In this document: positions 8,263-17,203 of the stretch, one piece after another | How positions within the stretch are numbered: position 1 is the first letter of the stretch | Layout of the letters: each line of letters opens with the position of its first letter | From: Rhizobium tumorigenes | GTDB taxonomy: Bacteria; Pseudomonadota; Alphaproteobacteria; Rhizobiales; Rhizobiaceae | Direction of reading: 5' to 3' | Assembly (NCBI RefSeq): GCF_003240565.2 | Contig: NZ_CP117257.1 | Location: forward strand, 375,072 to 439,071 | Length of the DNA stretch: 64,000 nt | The notes under the pieces: model-generated | Databases searched by the model: none | Seen by the model: the letters and a program-made list of their open reading frames with translations, nothing else | What the model was told of the DNA's origin: nothing | Position numbers and translations under genes: made by a program

Positions 8263-10623
8263 TCAGAAAACAGGCAGCCGGTTTTCTTCCTCAAATTCCG
8301 TCATCGAATGGTCCAATGCGCCTTTGAAACTGGTCAGCGCGACCGCAAGCGCGTTCGGATCGTTCACCTGCTTGCTGCTAGTGGCGGCCTCCGCAATGCC
8401 CGCAACCTGGGCGACGACCTCTTGGGCCGATGAAAACCCCACCTGCAGACGGTTGGCCTCGTCCTCTCCCTCGTCGACCTCGATGTCACTCGCCTCAGAC
8501 GAATTGCCGCCGGGCGTAAAAAACAAGCCATGCTCCGCCGTTTCGGAAAGTCGGGCTGCGATGACAGCCCAGCGCGCCTCAGAGATCGCATTGCGCAGTG
8601 GCCAGACCGACGCCAGTGCCTGCTTCCTCATGCGTCTGTCCTGACCGCCCAAGCGCCCTCTCCCACCCTTGAGTTTTCCGATCGTATGAGGTGCTGTTCT
8701 CAGCCAAAACAAGAGATCGGCCGCCGGCTGGTCGTCCAGGGCCGATACCGCCGATCGAAAGACATGCATGAGCAGCGCGGGTTCGACGAATACGGCGCTC
8801 GCGTGCTCCAGCACGACCATCTCGTGGTCAACCCCCACGGGTTCCCGCTGCTCGGCGTTTGCAGCAGGTAATTCCACGACCTGCGCCGGCGGCTGAGGCG
8901 TAAACAGCGGCCACTCTGCGTGGATCCTGATCTCTGGGATCACAAGCTTGCTCTTCCATCCTGCGACGTCCCGCCGTCGCGCGACGAACCGCACATCGCT
9001 GTAAAAGTTGAGCTTGTTGAGAATGGCGCCATAGCCGCTGCGCACCTGCAAGATCGTATGGTCATCATCCAGCCGCTGAACCGAGCCGGGATCCATCAGC
9101 GGCACCAATTCAAACCGGCCGCTTGAAGCCTGCTTTCCGAACAGAAGCCCTGTCTGCCTTCCCCAGCCTTCACGTTCCACATATTTGCGGCCAAGGTTGT
9201 CGGAGACGATCTTGGCGGTAGCGTCGTCGCCAACAGCGATACTGAGCTTCACGTCCATGTTGCCGAGCAGCGCATTTCGGGTCTGCTGTCCGTAACGCTC
9301 ATCGATTTGTGGAATGTTCTGGGCGACGAGGGCGATCGTTAGTCCGTAGCCCGCAACCAGGGGAGCGCGTTTGACGATCTCCGGCAACCGCTCGAACTGG
9401 TAAAACTCGTCAAGCATCATCAGGATCTTATGCGGTTCATCGGGTGCCGGGAGCGATCGCAGCATCACATCGTGGATTTGCTGGATCAAAAGCCGGATGA
9501 TCGGCTCGACCGTCGCGAAGTCCGACACAGGGGCCGCAATGAACAGCGAGAACGGCTTGCGACGCAGGCCGCGGATGTCGAAATCGCTTGCTGAACAGGC
9601 CTCGGCCATCAAAAGGTTGTTGAAGGCGGCCAGTGCCGTTGTCACGTGACTCTCGAACGAGGGCCGTTGTTCCTCGTCACGCGAAAGGTGCTGGCGAAAA
9701 CTGCCGAGAATAAACTGATCGAGCTTCGGTTCTTTGTCGATGATATCTTTCAGCACGTCCGAGAACGGACGGCCGGTCGAGAAGAGCCGCAGCACGGAGC
9801 GTAAGTTTCGCCTGCCCTCCATTGTGCGGGACTCCAGCACATAGCCGAGAGCGCCTGCGAGCAGTCCTCGTGCGGTCTGTTTCCAATAGGCCTCCTCCCT
9901 GTCGCCGATCGGCAAGAGGCTGGCCGCCAGATTGACCAGATCCGTCGAGCGCTCAGGCCATCCACGGACGAAGTCCAGCGGGTTCCAGCGATGCGAACGA
10001 GTCGATCCCGGCGCAAAAACAAAGCACTGTTGTCCCATGGCCAGACGCGCCGGTCCGGTCAGCGTGTAGTTCTCGAGCTTGACGTCGAGCACTACGACCG
10101 ATCCCTCGTATTCGAGCAGGTTCGGCATGACGAAGCCGCGGCCCTTGCCAGAGCGAGAGGGCCCGTTGACGAAGAAGTGGCTTTCGCCGCTATAGCGGAC
10201 GTCCACCGCCAAGCTACCCTTGCCGAAGGTGCCGAGCAGGACGGACCTGCCAGGCACGCCGCCCACTAGCCCCGCGCGCTCCAGATCATTCAGCGTTGCA
10301 AAGCGGGAGCCGTCGGCGGGTGGCCGGACTTGCCAGGGTCGCTTGATTGCGAGCGTTATCCCGACAGTGACGACCGCACTCAAGGCTAGCGTCGACATCG
10401 TCGCGAATGACATCAGCTTGGTGACAACAGGATTGCCAAAATAGACCCAGGCTTGTCTTATCGGCATCAGCACGTCGCCGCCGGCAAAGCTCTTCCACAT
10501 TGCCGAGCTTCTCAGGGAGAAATACGAGGCTGCGGCGTAGCTGGCAGACCAGGCGTAGAAGGCGGCCCCGACACCCACGACCGGACCTGCGACGAGCACT
10601 ACCGCCTTCTCGAAGCGTCTCAT
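8263..10623 (-). CDS. virD4: VirD4/TraG-type coupling protein
   Basis: This inner-membrane ATPase (about 786 residues) links the relaxosome to the VirB channel and pumps the DNA-protein complex. N-terminal membrane segments lie at about residues 9-28 and 75-95. The Walker A motif is GPSRSGKG at about 154-161 and the Walker B region is ILMMLDEFYQFERLP. The C-terminal third is an extension beyond the core. I chose the ATG at 10623 because it overlaps the virB11 stop by 4 bases and has GGAG 7 bases upstream; the frame is open to an ATG at 10635. It is the last gene of the virB operon. Confidence 0.93.
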   Translation of the reverse strand: MRRFEKAVVLVAGPVVGVGAAFYAWSASYAAASYFSLRSSAMWKSFAGGDVLMPIRQAWVYFGNPVVTKLMSFATMSTLALSAVVTVGITLAIKRPWQVRPPADGSRFATLNDLERAGLVGGVPGRSVLLGTFGKGSLAVDVRYSGESHFFVNGPSRSGKGRGFVMPNLLEYEGSVVVLDVKLENYTLTGPARLAMGQQCFVFAPGSTRSHRWNPLDFVRGWPERSTDLVNLAASLLPIGDREEAYWKQTARGLLAGALGYVLESRTMEGRRNLRSVLRLFSTGRPFSDVLKDIIDKEPKLDQFILGSFRQHLSRDEEQRPSFESHVTTALAAFNNLLMAEACSASDFDIRGLRRKPFSLFIAAPVSDFATVEPIIRLLIQQIHDVMLRSLPAPDEPHKILMMLDEFYQFERLPEIVKRAPLVAGYGLTIALVAQNIPQIDERYGQQTRNALLGNMDVKLSIAVGDDATAKIVSDNLGRKYVEREGWGRQTGLLFGKQASSGRFELVPLMDPGSVQRLDDDHTILQVRSGYGAILNKLNFYSDVRFVARRRDVAGWKSKLVIPEIRIHAEWPLFTPQPPAQVVELPAANAEQREPVGVDHEMVVLEHASAVFVEPALLMHVFRSAVSALDDQPAADLLFWLRTAPHTIGKLKGGRGRLGGQDRRMRKQALASVWPLRNAISEARWAVIAARLSETAEHGLFFTPGGNSSEASDIEVDEGEDEANRLQVGFSSAQEVVAQVAGIAEAATSSKQVNDPNALAVALTSFKGALDHSMTEFEEENRLPVF

Positions 10624-11744
10624 CGACCGCTCCATTTGCTGAAGTAAATCTCGCGAACGCCGCGCTTCATAGTGATGGGATCGCGAGCCACCTGGATGAC
10701 GATCGGCACGACGAAGCGTACGAACTCCATCAGCTCCACCTTGGTCAGGGCAAGGCCTGCCTGCATGGTCGCCATCGCCAGGCGCTCATAGGCGCCACGC
10801 GGATTGTCGGCATGCAGCGTCGAGATGGAGCCTGGATGCCCGGTGTTGACGGCCTGCAGGAAGCTGAAGGCCTCGGCGCCGCGGATCTCGCCCATGAAGA
10901 TGCGGTCAGGCCGCAGGCGAAGTGCCGCCTCGAGGCACTCCTGGATGGTGGTGCGGGCCCTGCCCTGTCCACCCTTTGAGGTCACCAGCGCCAGATAGTT
11001 CGGCTGGGAGGGTTTGAGCTCGCGCGTATCCTCGATCGATATCAGCCGCTCCCACGCCGGCACGTCCTTCAACAGCCCGTTGAAAAATGTGGTCTTGCCG
11101 CTCGAGGTACCCCCGGAAATCAACATCGTGACGCGATTTTCGACAGCGAAACGGAGCCACTCACGCCGTGCTGGCGGCGACGGGTCCACCAGGCGCGCGA
11201 CCAACTCGTGTTCGAGATCGCTCAAACCCTCGGCATCAGGTACTCCGACCCCGCTCACCTGGATACTATCGAGACCGCCAAGCGCGAGATAGTCGTCGAG
11301 CGTCATGTCGCGGATCACCTGTTTGCGGATGGCAAAGGCTCCGCCCATGACGGCCACGGGAGAAAGCACTGCCTGGAAGCGCTCGCCATGGGGCATGGCA
11401 GCTGACAGAAGCGGGGTCCCCTCGTTGACGCTTTGCTGTGTCGTTCCTGCAATCATCTGCGCCAGCGCGGTAATCGCCTTCGCATCGAGCGCAGGCACGT
11501 CGTGTCGGCTCATATGACGGCTGTCGAGGCTCTCGATCCAGATTTCTCCTGGGCGATTGCACATGATTTCGATCACGGCTGGATCCTCCAGCCAGCGGCG
11601 AATGGGTTGAGCAGTCTGCCTGACATAAATGGGCAAGCTGTCCCACAAGGACTTCGAGCGTTCGCCCTGCGGCGGTTGAGGCTCTATCACGTCACGGGCC
11701 GGGCTTTGCGACCAAATGCCGTATCTGCGCGCGGCGAAGGTCAT
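10620..11744 (-). CDS. virB11: VirB11-type traffic ATPase
   Basis: VirB11 is a hexameric ATPase at the cytoplasmic face of the type IV secretion channel that powers pilus assembly and substrate transfer. The sequence shows an N-terminal domain with DPAVIEIMCNRPGEIW, Walker A GGTSSGKTTFFNGLL, an Asp box (IEDTRELK), RIFMGEIRGAEAF and the His box HPGSISTLHADN. The frame is open further upstream but that part overlaps virB10. The likely start is the ATG at 11744, or the GTG at 11690 just after the virB10 stop. The upstream extension was left out because it looks like virB10 read in another frame. Confidence 0.93.
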   Translation of the reverse strand: MTFAARRYGIWSQSPARDVIEPQPPQGERSKSLWDSLPIYVRQTAQPIRRWLEDPAVIEIMCNRPGEIWIESLDSRHMSRHDVPALDAKAITALAQMIAGTTQQSVNEGTPLLSAAMPHGERFQAVLSPVAVMGGAFAIRKQVIRDMTLDDYLALGGLDSIQVSGVGVPDAEGLSDLEHELVARLVDPSPPARREWLRFAVENRVTMLISGGTSSGKTTFFNGLLKDVPAWERLISIEDTRELKPSQPNYLALVTSKGGQGRARTTIQECLEAALRLRPDRIFMGEIRGAEAFSFLQAVNTGHPGSISTLHADNPRGAYERLAMATMQAGLALTKVELMEFVRFVVPIVIQVARDPITMKRGVREIYFSKWSGR

Positions 11745-12963
11745 TGACGGCTTGCCGGACCGGATCGGGATAGAGCGAGGAGAAATCGAGATCCTTGCGC
11801 ACGAACACCATGATCTCGGTTCCCTGGTCGACATAGATCGTCGGCGGTATGCTGATTGAATCCTTCAGCGCCATGTTGGCCATCTCTGCCATGGTCTGGG
11901 ACAGGGTTTGTTGCGCCTGGCTCTGCGCGTTTGAGCCTGATGAGGAAGAGGCGGAACTGCTGGACCCGTCGCTGTTCAGGCCTGCAACAAAGGAGGAGAC
12001 GCCTCCGACCATGCTAAGCACGGCTGCCGCACCAAAGCGCTCGAGGTAGTGCTTGTCGACGAAGCCCGCGAGCCCCGAACGTCCAAGGTCGTCCGTTCCA
12101 TAGGACCCGAGTGCAACGGACGTTCCGTCACTGCGCAGCGCCCGCGTCCAGACGACCAGCACCCGCGTCTGGCCGCGCGCCATACCGCTTCTATATTCGC
12201 CCGTCAGCATGGTTCCCTTCGGCAGCAGGATCCGCCGGCCATCGAAGGAATAGACATCGGTCGAGATAACGGCTCTGACCATGCCGGGAAGGTCGGACTG
12301 GATTGCCGTTTCGAGCACCCCACGGATCAATGTTCCCTGCGGGATCAAAGCGTCGATGCGATCATTGCTTGAGGCTGTCACTGTCGCGACGTCTTCGGAC
12401 CCGACCGCCTGCGCGAACCTGCGGTTCGGGTCCTCGTCGGCACTTGCGCTGTTACCGCCGCTTTGCGCAGATGAGATGCCAGCAGCAGACGTGCCACTAT
12501 CTCCCCTGGTAGATTGGTCGACGACCAGCATGTTCGAGCGCAGCCGCGCCTGGCGCAACTCCTCTTGTTTCTTTGCCCGCTCGGCCTCATCAGCGGCTCG
12601 CCGTGCCGCCGCCTCGTCTATAACCGGCGGCGCGACGATAGGGGCGGCAATAGGAGGTGGCTGGACGACCGCAGGTGCGGGTGGCGGTGGTGGCGCAAGG
12701 ACCAGCCTGTTGTCGGTGGGTGCTGGTGGCGAATTCTCCGTGTCGAAGTTGAGATGCGCGGCGTGGCTCGCCGTCTTGAATGCCTCGTTGGTATCCGTCT
12801 TCTTCGCTCTATCTGGCTTGATGATGCTAACATAGCCGGCATAGGCAAGGACTACCAGGGCAACGGAGGCGAGAAGCACCGGCATCAGCCTGCCTCTCCT
12901 CGCATCGGGGGACCGCGCAACAGTCTCGGTAATGCGCGCCTCTTCTTCGAAATCAATGGCCAT
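11692..12963 (-). CDS. virB10: VirB10-type channel protein
   Basis: VirB10 spans the envelope, from an N-terminal inner-membrane helix to an outer-membrane antenna, and senses ATP use by VirB11/VirD4. The 423-residue protein begins MAIDFEEEARITE, has one membrane helix at about residues 27-45 (LMPVLLASVALVVLAYAGYV), then a Pro-rich linker (APPPPPAPAVVQPPP). The conserved TrbI/VirB10 C-terminal domain follows (LIPQGTLIRGVLETAI, DLGRSGLAG). The start at 12963 overlaps virB9 by 11 bases. A long Ser/Gln-rich insert lies near the C-terminal antenna region. Confidence 0.94.
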   Translation of the reverse strand: MAIDFEEEARITETVARSPDARRGRLMPVLLASVALVVLAYAGYVSIIKPDRAKKTDTNEAFKTASHAAHLNFDTENSPPAPTDNRLVLAPPPPPAPAVVQPPPIAAPIVAPPVIDEAAARRAADEAERAKKQEELRQARLRSNMLVVDQSTRGDSGTSAAGISSAQSGGNSASADEDPNRRFAQAVGSEDVATVTASSNDRIDALIPQGTLIRGVLETAIQSDLPGMVRAVISTDVYSFDGRRILLPKGTMLTGEYRSGMARGQTRVLVVWTRALRSDGTSVALGSYGTDDLGRSGLAGFVDKHYLERFGAAAVLSMVGGVSSFVAGLNSDGSSSSASSSSGSNAQSQAQQTLSQTMAEMANMALKDSISIPPTIYVDQGTEIMVFVRKDLDFSSLYPDPVRQAVNDLRRAQIRHLVAKPGP

Positions 12964-13774
12964 GGCTGATCTCCTGCGGCTGACCGTCTGACCATTTGCT
13001 TTCTTGCGGTGGCGGCGTGCCGATCGGGGGCTGCAGGTTGAACACACAGGTCGCGACACTGCCTGATCGCAGGGTCCATTGGCGCGCCACCTTGTCGATG
13101 ACGATGTAGTCGCCCTCGCGTCGGTAGTTCACAAGAGACTCCCTGCCATCGGACTTGACGGCAAAGAACGCCGGGACTTCACCACTGAATTGGAAAAACG
13201 TCTTCGTGCCATCGTCAAAAATTGACGTCGGCCTGGCATCGACAGCACCTTTATATCCATAATCATAATTTATGCGGCCAGGGTTTGCCAAAGCCGCCCG
13301 AATGTTGGGCATGGCGGCATTCTGTCGGGCGGCGGCCAAGAGGTTGGCGTCCATGGTGTCGTCCGGATAGGAAAAACGCAGCTTAATGACCGCAGCTTTG
13401 GTGTTGCCGGGTTTGGCGCCGTTGAGGAAGAAGGTGTAGACCCGCTTCGACGTCACGACGTTCATGTTGGTCTGTGCGTCGGGCTGAAGCGGCTTGATGA
13501 ACAGGAAGCGCTTGGATTGATCCGGGACGGCCTGCCAGGCCAGGCTATCGCCCATGGCGACCGTTGCGATCTGTTCGTCGTCATTAAAGACGATCATCGT
13601 CGACACACCCATCATGCCGGCGAGATAGACGACGTTGTCCTTCTGGAAAGGCACGGTACGAATGCGTGCGTCTGCCCTGACGGATTGCGGCTGCACTTCC
13701 GCCAAAACGACAGGTGGGCGCGCGAGCATGGTGATCGCAGCGATACTGCCGATAAGAAGATGCCGTGTCCTCAC
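12953..13774 (-). CDS. virB9: VirB9-type outer-membrane core protein
   Basis: The 273-residue protein has a signal peptide (hydrophobic to about residue 25, ending VVLAE) and the VirB9/CagX fold. Visible segments are the N-terminal DARIRTVPFQKDNVVYLAG, NMNVVTSKRVYTFFLNG, a middle linker, and the C-terminal beta domain with TKTFFQFSG and VNYRREGDYIVID. It forms the outer-membrane ring with VirB10 and the lipoprotein. It overlaps virB8 by 4 bases upstream and virB10 by 11 bases downstream, so translation is probably coupled. Confidence 0.94.
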   Translation of the reverse strand: MRTRHLLIGSIAAITMLARPPVVLAEVQPQSVRADARIRTVPFQKDNVVYLAGMMGVSTMIVFNDDEQIATVAMGDSLAWQAVPDQSKRFLFIKPLQPDAQTNMNVVTSKRVYTFFLNGAKPGNTKAAVIKLRFSYPDDTMDANLLAAARQNAAMPNIRAALANPGRINYDYGYKGAVDARPTSIFDDGTKTFFQFSGEVPAFFAVKSDGRESLVNYRREGDYIVIDKVARQWTLRSGSVATCVFNLQPPIGTPPPQESKWSDGQPQEISHGH

Positions 13775-14502
13775 TGGGCCTCCTCCCCCACAGTGACTGT
13801 CTCCTGGTCGCGCCTATACTCGGTCACCTGGAAACCGAGGGGATTGTCGAAGCGCCAGTCGTTGCGCATCGGCTCGGACGTATATTTGAAGCGGACATTG
13901 GCGACCCAATGGTCCGTGACAGTAGGCCCTGACGTGCCGGAGCGTGTCGTCGAAAAGCGGACGGCGGCCGTGTTGTCGTTGAGGAAGATGACACTTTTGA
14001 CGAACACGGTGATTTCGGTGTTGGGTCCGTAGACTTTGACAGGGTTGTTGAGGTTCGCGCTGGAATAGGTATTTGCGAGATCGGCGGATGCTTTTCCGGT
14101 CGAATAGAGCGATGCTAGGTCGAAATTGTCCCGCAATCCCTTTGGATCGTAGGTTTCGCGAGCGCGGATGAAGCGTACGATATTGGCCCGCGTTACCGCT
14201 TCGTTTTGCGTAAGATCACCACGCTCCTGCAGCGGTCGGCTGACTTCCACATAGCCCGTTGTCTTGTCGACCTCGAGGACGACGACATCGAAGGTTTTGA
14301 GCGGCAGCAGCATCCAGAGCAGACCGATCGACGTTGCCAAGGCTATACCGAGCAGCACCGCGACTGTCCTCCAGACACCGCGAGACATTGCGACTGACCG
14401 ATAGACCGAGCGCTCCCATCGTTCTCCCTCGCTATAATAGCGGGGATCAATCCCTCCCTCTGACGCGTCTAGCGCCCCCACCCCATTGTCGTTTTTACCC
14501 AT
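13771..14502 (-). CDS. virB8: VirB8-type inner-membrane assembly protein
   Basis: VirB8 is a bitopic inner-membrane protein that nucleates the channel. The 243-residue product has a cytoplasmic N-terminus (ARYYSEGERWERSVYRS-type sequence), one membrane helix at about residues 45-67 (TVAVLLGIALATSIGLLWML), and the periplasmic NTF2-like domain with RARETYDP and the C-terminal VRFKYTSEP. It lies 19 bases downstream of virB6 and overlaps virB9 by 4 bases. Confidence 0.93.
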   Translation of the reverse strand: MGKNDNGVGALDASEGGIDPRYYSEGERWERSVYRSVAMSRGVWRTVAVLLGIALATSIGLLWMLLPLKTFDVVVLEVDKTTGYVEVSRPLQERGDLTQNEAVTRANIVRFIRARETYDPKGLRDNFDLASLYSTGKASADLANTYSSANLNNPVKVYGPNTEITVFVKSVIFLNDNTAAVRFSTTRSGTSGPTVTDHWVANVRFKYTSEPMRNDWRFDNPLGFQVTEYRRDQETVTVGEEAQ

Positions 14503-14521
14503 TCATGTCTCTCCAGGATGC

Positions 14522-15547
14522 TTATTTGCGGGCGTTGGCGGCGGCAGCTCGCACCTGGGCTGCTGCGGGATCACCATCGCCGATCGTCGCCGGCGCACCG
14601 GGCCGCTGGTTGAACAGATATCCGCCAGCCTTTGCGATGCCTTGTCCGGACATGGCAGCCGCTCTCCAACCGAGCCTCACGGTCGTTGCCGCCGCCGCCG
14701 CACCGAGGGCGTCAATTCTGGGTCCCCCGCCGGCAATCGCCAGCGCGATCGAGATCGCATGGGTCAAGAGGAAGGCCGTTACGATCGACATCAGCATGAA
14801 GGGAGCCAGCGTTGTCATGTTGGCCGCACTGGCATCGGCAGTCAGCGCATCCACCCTGGCCTTCAGCAGCGTCAACATAAATCCGAGGATCACATAGACG
14901 ATGATTGGCAGAAGCGCGTAACCCGCAAGACTGGCAATCCAGCCATCCACCACCCGCGACGTCAGATTGAACAGCGCGCAACACAGAACGATTGGCCCGA
15001 TCGCCAGCAGGATGAACATGGTCATCTTCCCGATCATCAGCAGCGTGACGGCGATCGCGCATAAAATACAAACGACCGCAAGCACGACGATGGCAAGGAT
15101 GTACATGCCAACGGCCGTGATACCACCGGCATCCACCATGGTCTTGACGACGGCAATCCCGCTGTTCCAGATGTCGGTCAGACCCTGCGTCACAGACGAT
15201 CCCGAACTGCCGTCCCCGCCGCAATCGCTGCCGCCGGTCGACTGGCAAACAATCGTCGCCATCCCATCCGGCGCTTCCAGCAAGGGCTTGACGATCAGCG
15301 GCTGATAGGTGGCCCATGACACGATCAGGCTGTAGCAGATGAACGCCCGACCAAATCGCCAGACGAACGTGCCGGCGGTCATCTGGGCGCGACCGAACAG
15401 CATCTCATAGCCCCACCAGACGACATAGACGGTAAGCCCGGCCAGGAACAATGGCCCGAGATAGCCGGCAAGCGTCGTGTACATGGACTGCACGGCGCTG
15501 ACGCCCATGCTGTCGATCTTGCCGAACAGAATGTCGAACGGGTTCAT
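14522..15547 (-). CDS. virB6: VirB6/TrbL-type polytopic inner-membrane protein
   Basis: The 341-residue protein has several strongly hydrophobic segments (for example YLGPLFLAGLTVYVVWWGY, ILAIVVLAVVCILCAIAVTL and FILLAIGPIVLCCALF) and the central region typical of VirB6. A long periplasmic loop with GGSDCGGDGSSGSS precedes the helical bundle. VirB6 helps form the inner-membrane pore through which DNA passes. It sits between the lipoprotein gene and virB8, the usual VirB order. Confidence 0.92.
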   Translation of the reverse strand: MNPFDILFGKIDSMGVSAVQSMYTTLAGYLGPLFLAGLTVYVVWWGYEMLFGRAQMTAGTFVWRFGRAFICYSLIVSWATYQPLIVKPLLEAPDGMATIVCQSTGGSDCGGDGSSGSSVTQGLTDIWNSGIAVVKTMVDAGGITAVGMYILAIVVLAVVCILCAIAVTLLMIGKMTMFILLAIGPIVLCCALFNLTSRVVDGWIASLAGYALLPIIVYVILGFMLTLLKARVDALTADASAANMTTLAPFMLMSIVTAFLLTHAISIALAIAGGGPRIDALGAAAAATTVRLGWRAAAMSGQGIAKAGGYLFNQRPGAPATIGDGDPAAAQVRAAAANARK

Positions 15548-15560
15548 GCTCTCGCGCCGC

Positions 15561-15791
15561 TCAAAGCATGGTCACACCGCTGCGATCATCGTTTCCGACG
15601 ACGCCGCGCTGACGAACCATCGGCCCGCAATGATCGTCGATGCCGCCGGCATAAGCCTGCGAGAATAGGATGGAGCCTATCCCCGCCGAGCACGGCGCCT
15701 TGAGTTCCTTATGGCCAGCACATCCGGGCAATGCGGTAAAGGTCGCAACCACGAGCGCAAGGCAAACGGTTTGGCCCACCCGCGTTATCAT
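15561..15791 (-). CDS. Small lipoprotein, VirB7-like or entry-exclusion-like
   Basis: This 76-residue protein starts MITRVGQTVCLAL and has a lipoprotein signal peptide ending in the lipobox LPGC at about residues 21-24. The mature part is short (AGHKELKAPCSAG) and has two further Cys residues. Its place between the virB5-like genes and virB6 fits either VirB7, which anchors VirB9 at the outer membrane, or an EexN-type entry-exclusion lipoprotein that blocks redundant mating. The sequence alone does not decide. The ATG at 15791 was chosen because it gives a proper signal peptide. Confidence 0.75.
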   Translation of the reverse strand: MITRVGQTVCLALVVATFTALPGCAGHKELKAPCSAGIGSILFSQAYAGGIDDHCGPMVRQRGVVGNDDRSGVTML

Positions 15792-15798
15792 CTCATCT

Positions 15799-16536
15799 TC
15801 ACTGCCCAACGAAGGAGACCTCATTCGGGTGGTAGGTCATGAATGCAGATGTTGCCGCCTCCGCTGCCAGCTGGCGCATCTGTTCGGCATTCAGAGCAGC
15901 GTTTCCGGCGTTGACAGCTCCGACGAGCTCGTTGACGGTTTGTGCGGTTTGGGTCTGCACTTGCGAGTTTTGATCGATGGAGCCCTTGATGTCGGGTGCC
16001 GATCCGATTTGTCCCTGGACAGCCTGAAACGCGGACGATCGCTGTTGTGCACTGGTCTGCGTTCCGGCAATCGACGCCGTCAGCGCTGTCGCCGTGTTCA
16101 CCAACCCCTGATAGACCTTGTCGCCGCGCGTCAAATTTGCGCTTGCCATCTCGCCCGACAAGGACCTGACGAGATTGAGACCGTTCAGGATCGTTGCGGC
16201 CGTATTGCCGAAGGAACCAAGATTGCCCCAGGACATCTGACCGCTGAGCAATGAGGAAAAATCGGGCGCATTGCCGATCGAAAACCCGGAGCCAAGGGCC
16301 GCACCGGCGATCTCGCTGGTCGACCGGTTTCCGGTGACCGCCGCAAGTGTCCTGTTTACGGTCTGCAGGATGTCGCTGTTCGACGACATGATCTGCGCGG
16401 TGTTCGACGCGGTCTTCGTTGCCTGGGACAGGGTCGCCTCGTCGATGACGGGGACCTGCGCAAAAACACTGCCGCAGGGAACCACCGCCATGAGCAGGGA
16501 CAGGGCATGTCTGGGCAACATCTTCAATGGCTTCAT
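15799..16536 (-). CDS. virB5: VirB5-like minor pilus protein (second of two)
   Basis: The 245-residue product has a signal peptide (MKPLKMLPRHALSLLMAVV, cleavage near VFAQ) and a mainly helical mature part with Gln/Ser/Ala-rich segments, as in VirB5/TrbJ proteins that cap the pilus and contact recipients. It starts at the ATG at 16536, preceded by AGGAGAG. Its C-terminus (MTYHPNEVSF) closely matches that of the upstream neighbour (MTYDPGSVSF), so the two genes are probably a duplication. Confidence 0.8.
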   Translation of the reverse strand: MKPLKMLPRHALSLLMAVVPCGSVFAQVPVIDEATLSQATKTASNTAQIMSSNSDILQTVNRTLAAVTGNRSTSEIAGAALGSGFSIGNAPDFSSLLSGQMSWGNLGSFGNTAATILNGLNLVRSLSGEMASANLTRGDKVYQGLVNTATALTASIAGTQTSAQQRSSAFQAVQGQIGSAPDIKGSIDQNSQVQTQTAQTVNELVGAVNAGNAALNAEQMRQLAAEAATSAFMTYHPNEVSFVGQ

Positions 16537-16549
16537 CGTCTGAACTCTC

Positions 16550-17203
16550 CTACTCATTGCCGTTGATGAACGATACGGAGCCCGGATCGTAGGTCATGAC
16601 TTTCGATGCAGCGCTTTCCGCTGCTGCCTGGTCGACCAGTCGCTGGTTTCGCAATCGAACCGTTGTCGTCGCCGACTGGATCGCCTGGTTCCAGATCTGG
16701 GCGCCCGACAGGCGCGCGGTGGTGTTCTGGTCGAAGGCGCCCTGCAGGGAGTTGGCATTGCCGATTGTCGCTGCCTGGTTTTGAAGTGTCGAGGTATTGG
16801 CGCTGATCGCGGCAGCCGTTGCGGCGAGCGCGCTCACCACCTGGCCGATATTCCTGGTTTTCAGGGCCTGGACGCTTGAACCGGTGGCCAGAAGGATCGA
16901 CAGGTCGCTAGTGCCAATTGCAGTCCCGGAAAGCGGTGACCCGGAGATGGCCGCACCTGAGATCGGTGGGATGCCGGCAAGATCCCCCTTCGCCGTGACA
17001 CTCGACGTGACACCTCGCGACGGTGCCACGGAAGACTGTTTGAAGGTCCGTGCGCGTTGCACGCAGACGGCCGTCTTCGTCTCTTCGGTCGTTCGCGCGG
17101 CGTCGTTGACCGGCACCTGTGCCATCGTCGGCGAGATCCCCGACATCGCCACCAGTACCACCAGGCACATAGAAGCGCTGAGATTTCGGTTCCGGACGCT
17201 CAT
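16550..17203 (-). CDS. VirB5-like secreted protein (first of two)
   Basis: The 217-residue protein has a signal peptide (hydrophobic LSASMCLVVLVAMSG, cleavage near TMAQ), a Cys near the mature N-terminus, a low-complexity Ser/Ala/Gly region, and a helical C-terminal half (VVSALAATAAAISANTSTLQ). Its final residues resemble those of the downstream VirB5-like protein. It overlaps virB4 by 4 bases (ATGA). The likely role is a periplasmic or pilus-tip component; which of the pair does the true VirB5 job is not visible. Confidence 0.72.
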   Translation of the reverse strand: MSVRNRNLSASMCLVVLVAMSGISPTMAQVPVNDAARTTEETKTAVCVQRARTFKQSSVAPSRGVTSSVTAKGDLAGIPPISGAAISGSPLSGTAIGTSDLSILLATGSSVQALKTRNIGQVVSALAATAAAISANTSTLQNQAATIGNANSLQGAFDQNTTARLSGAQIWNQAIQSATTTVRLRNQRLVDQAAAESAASKVMTYDPGSVSFINGNE

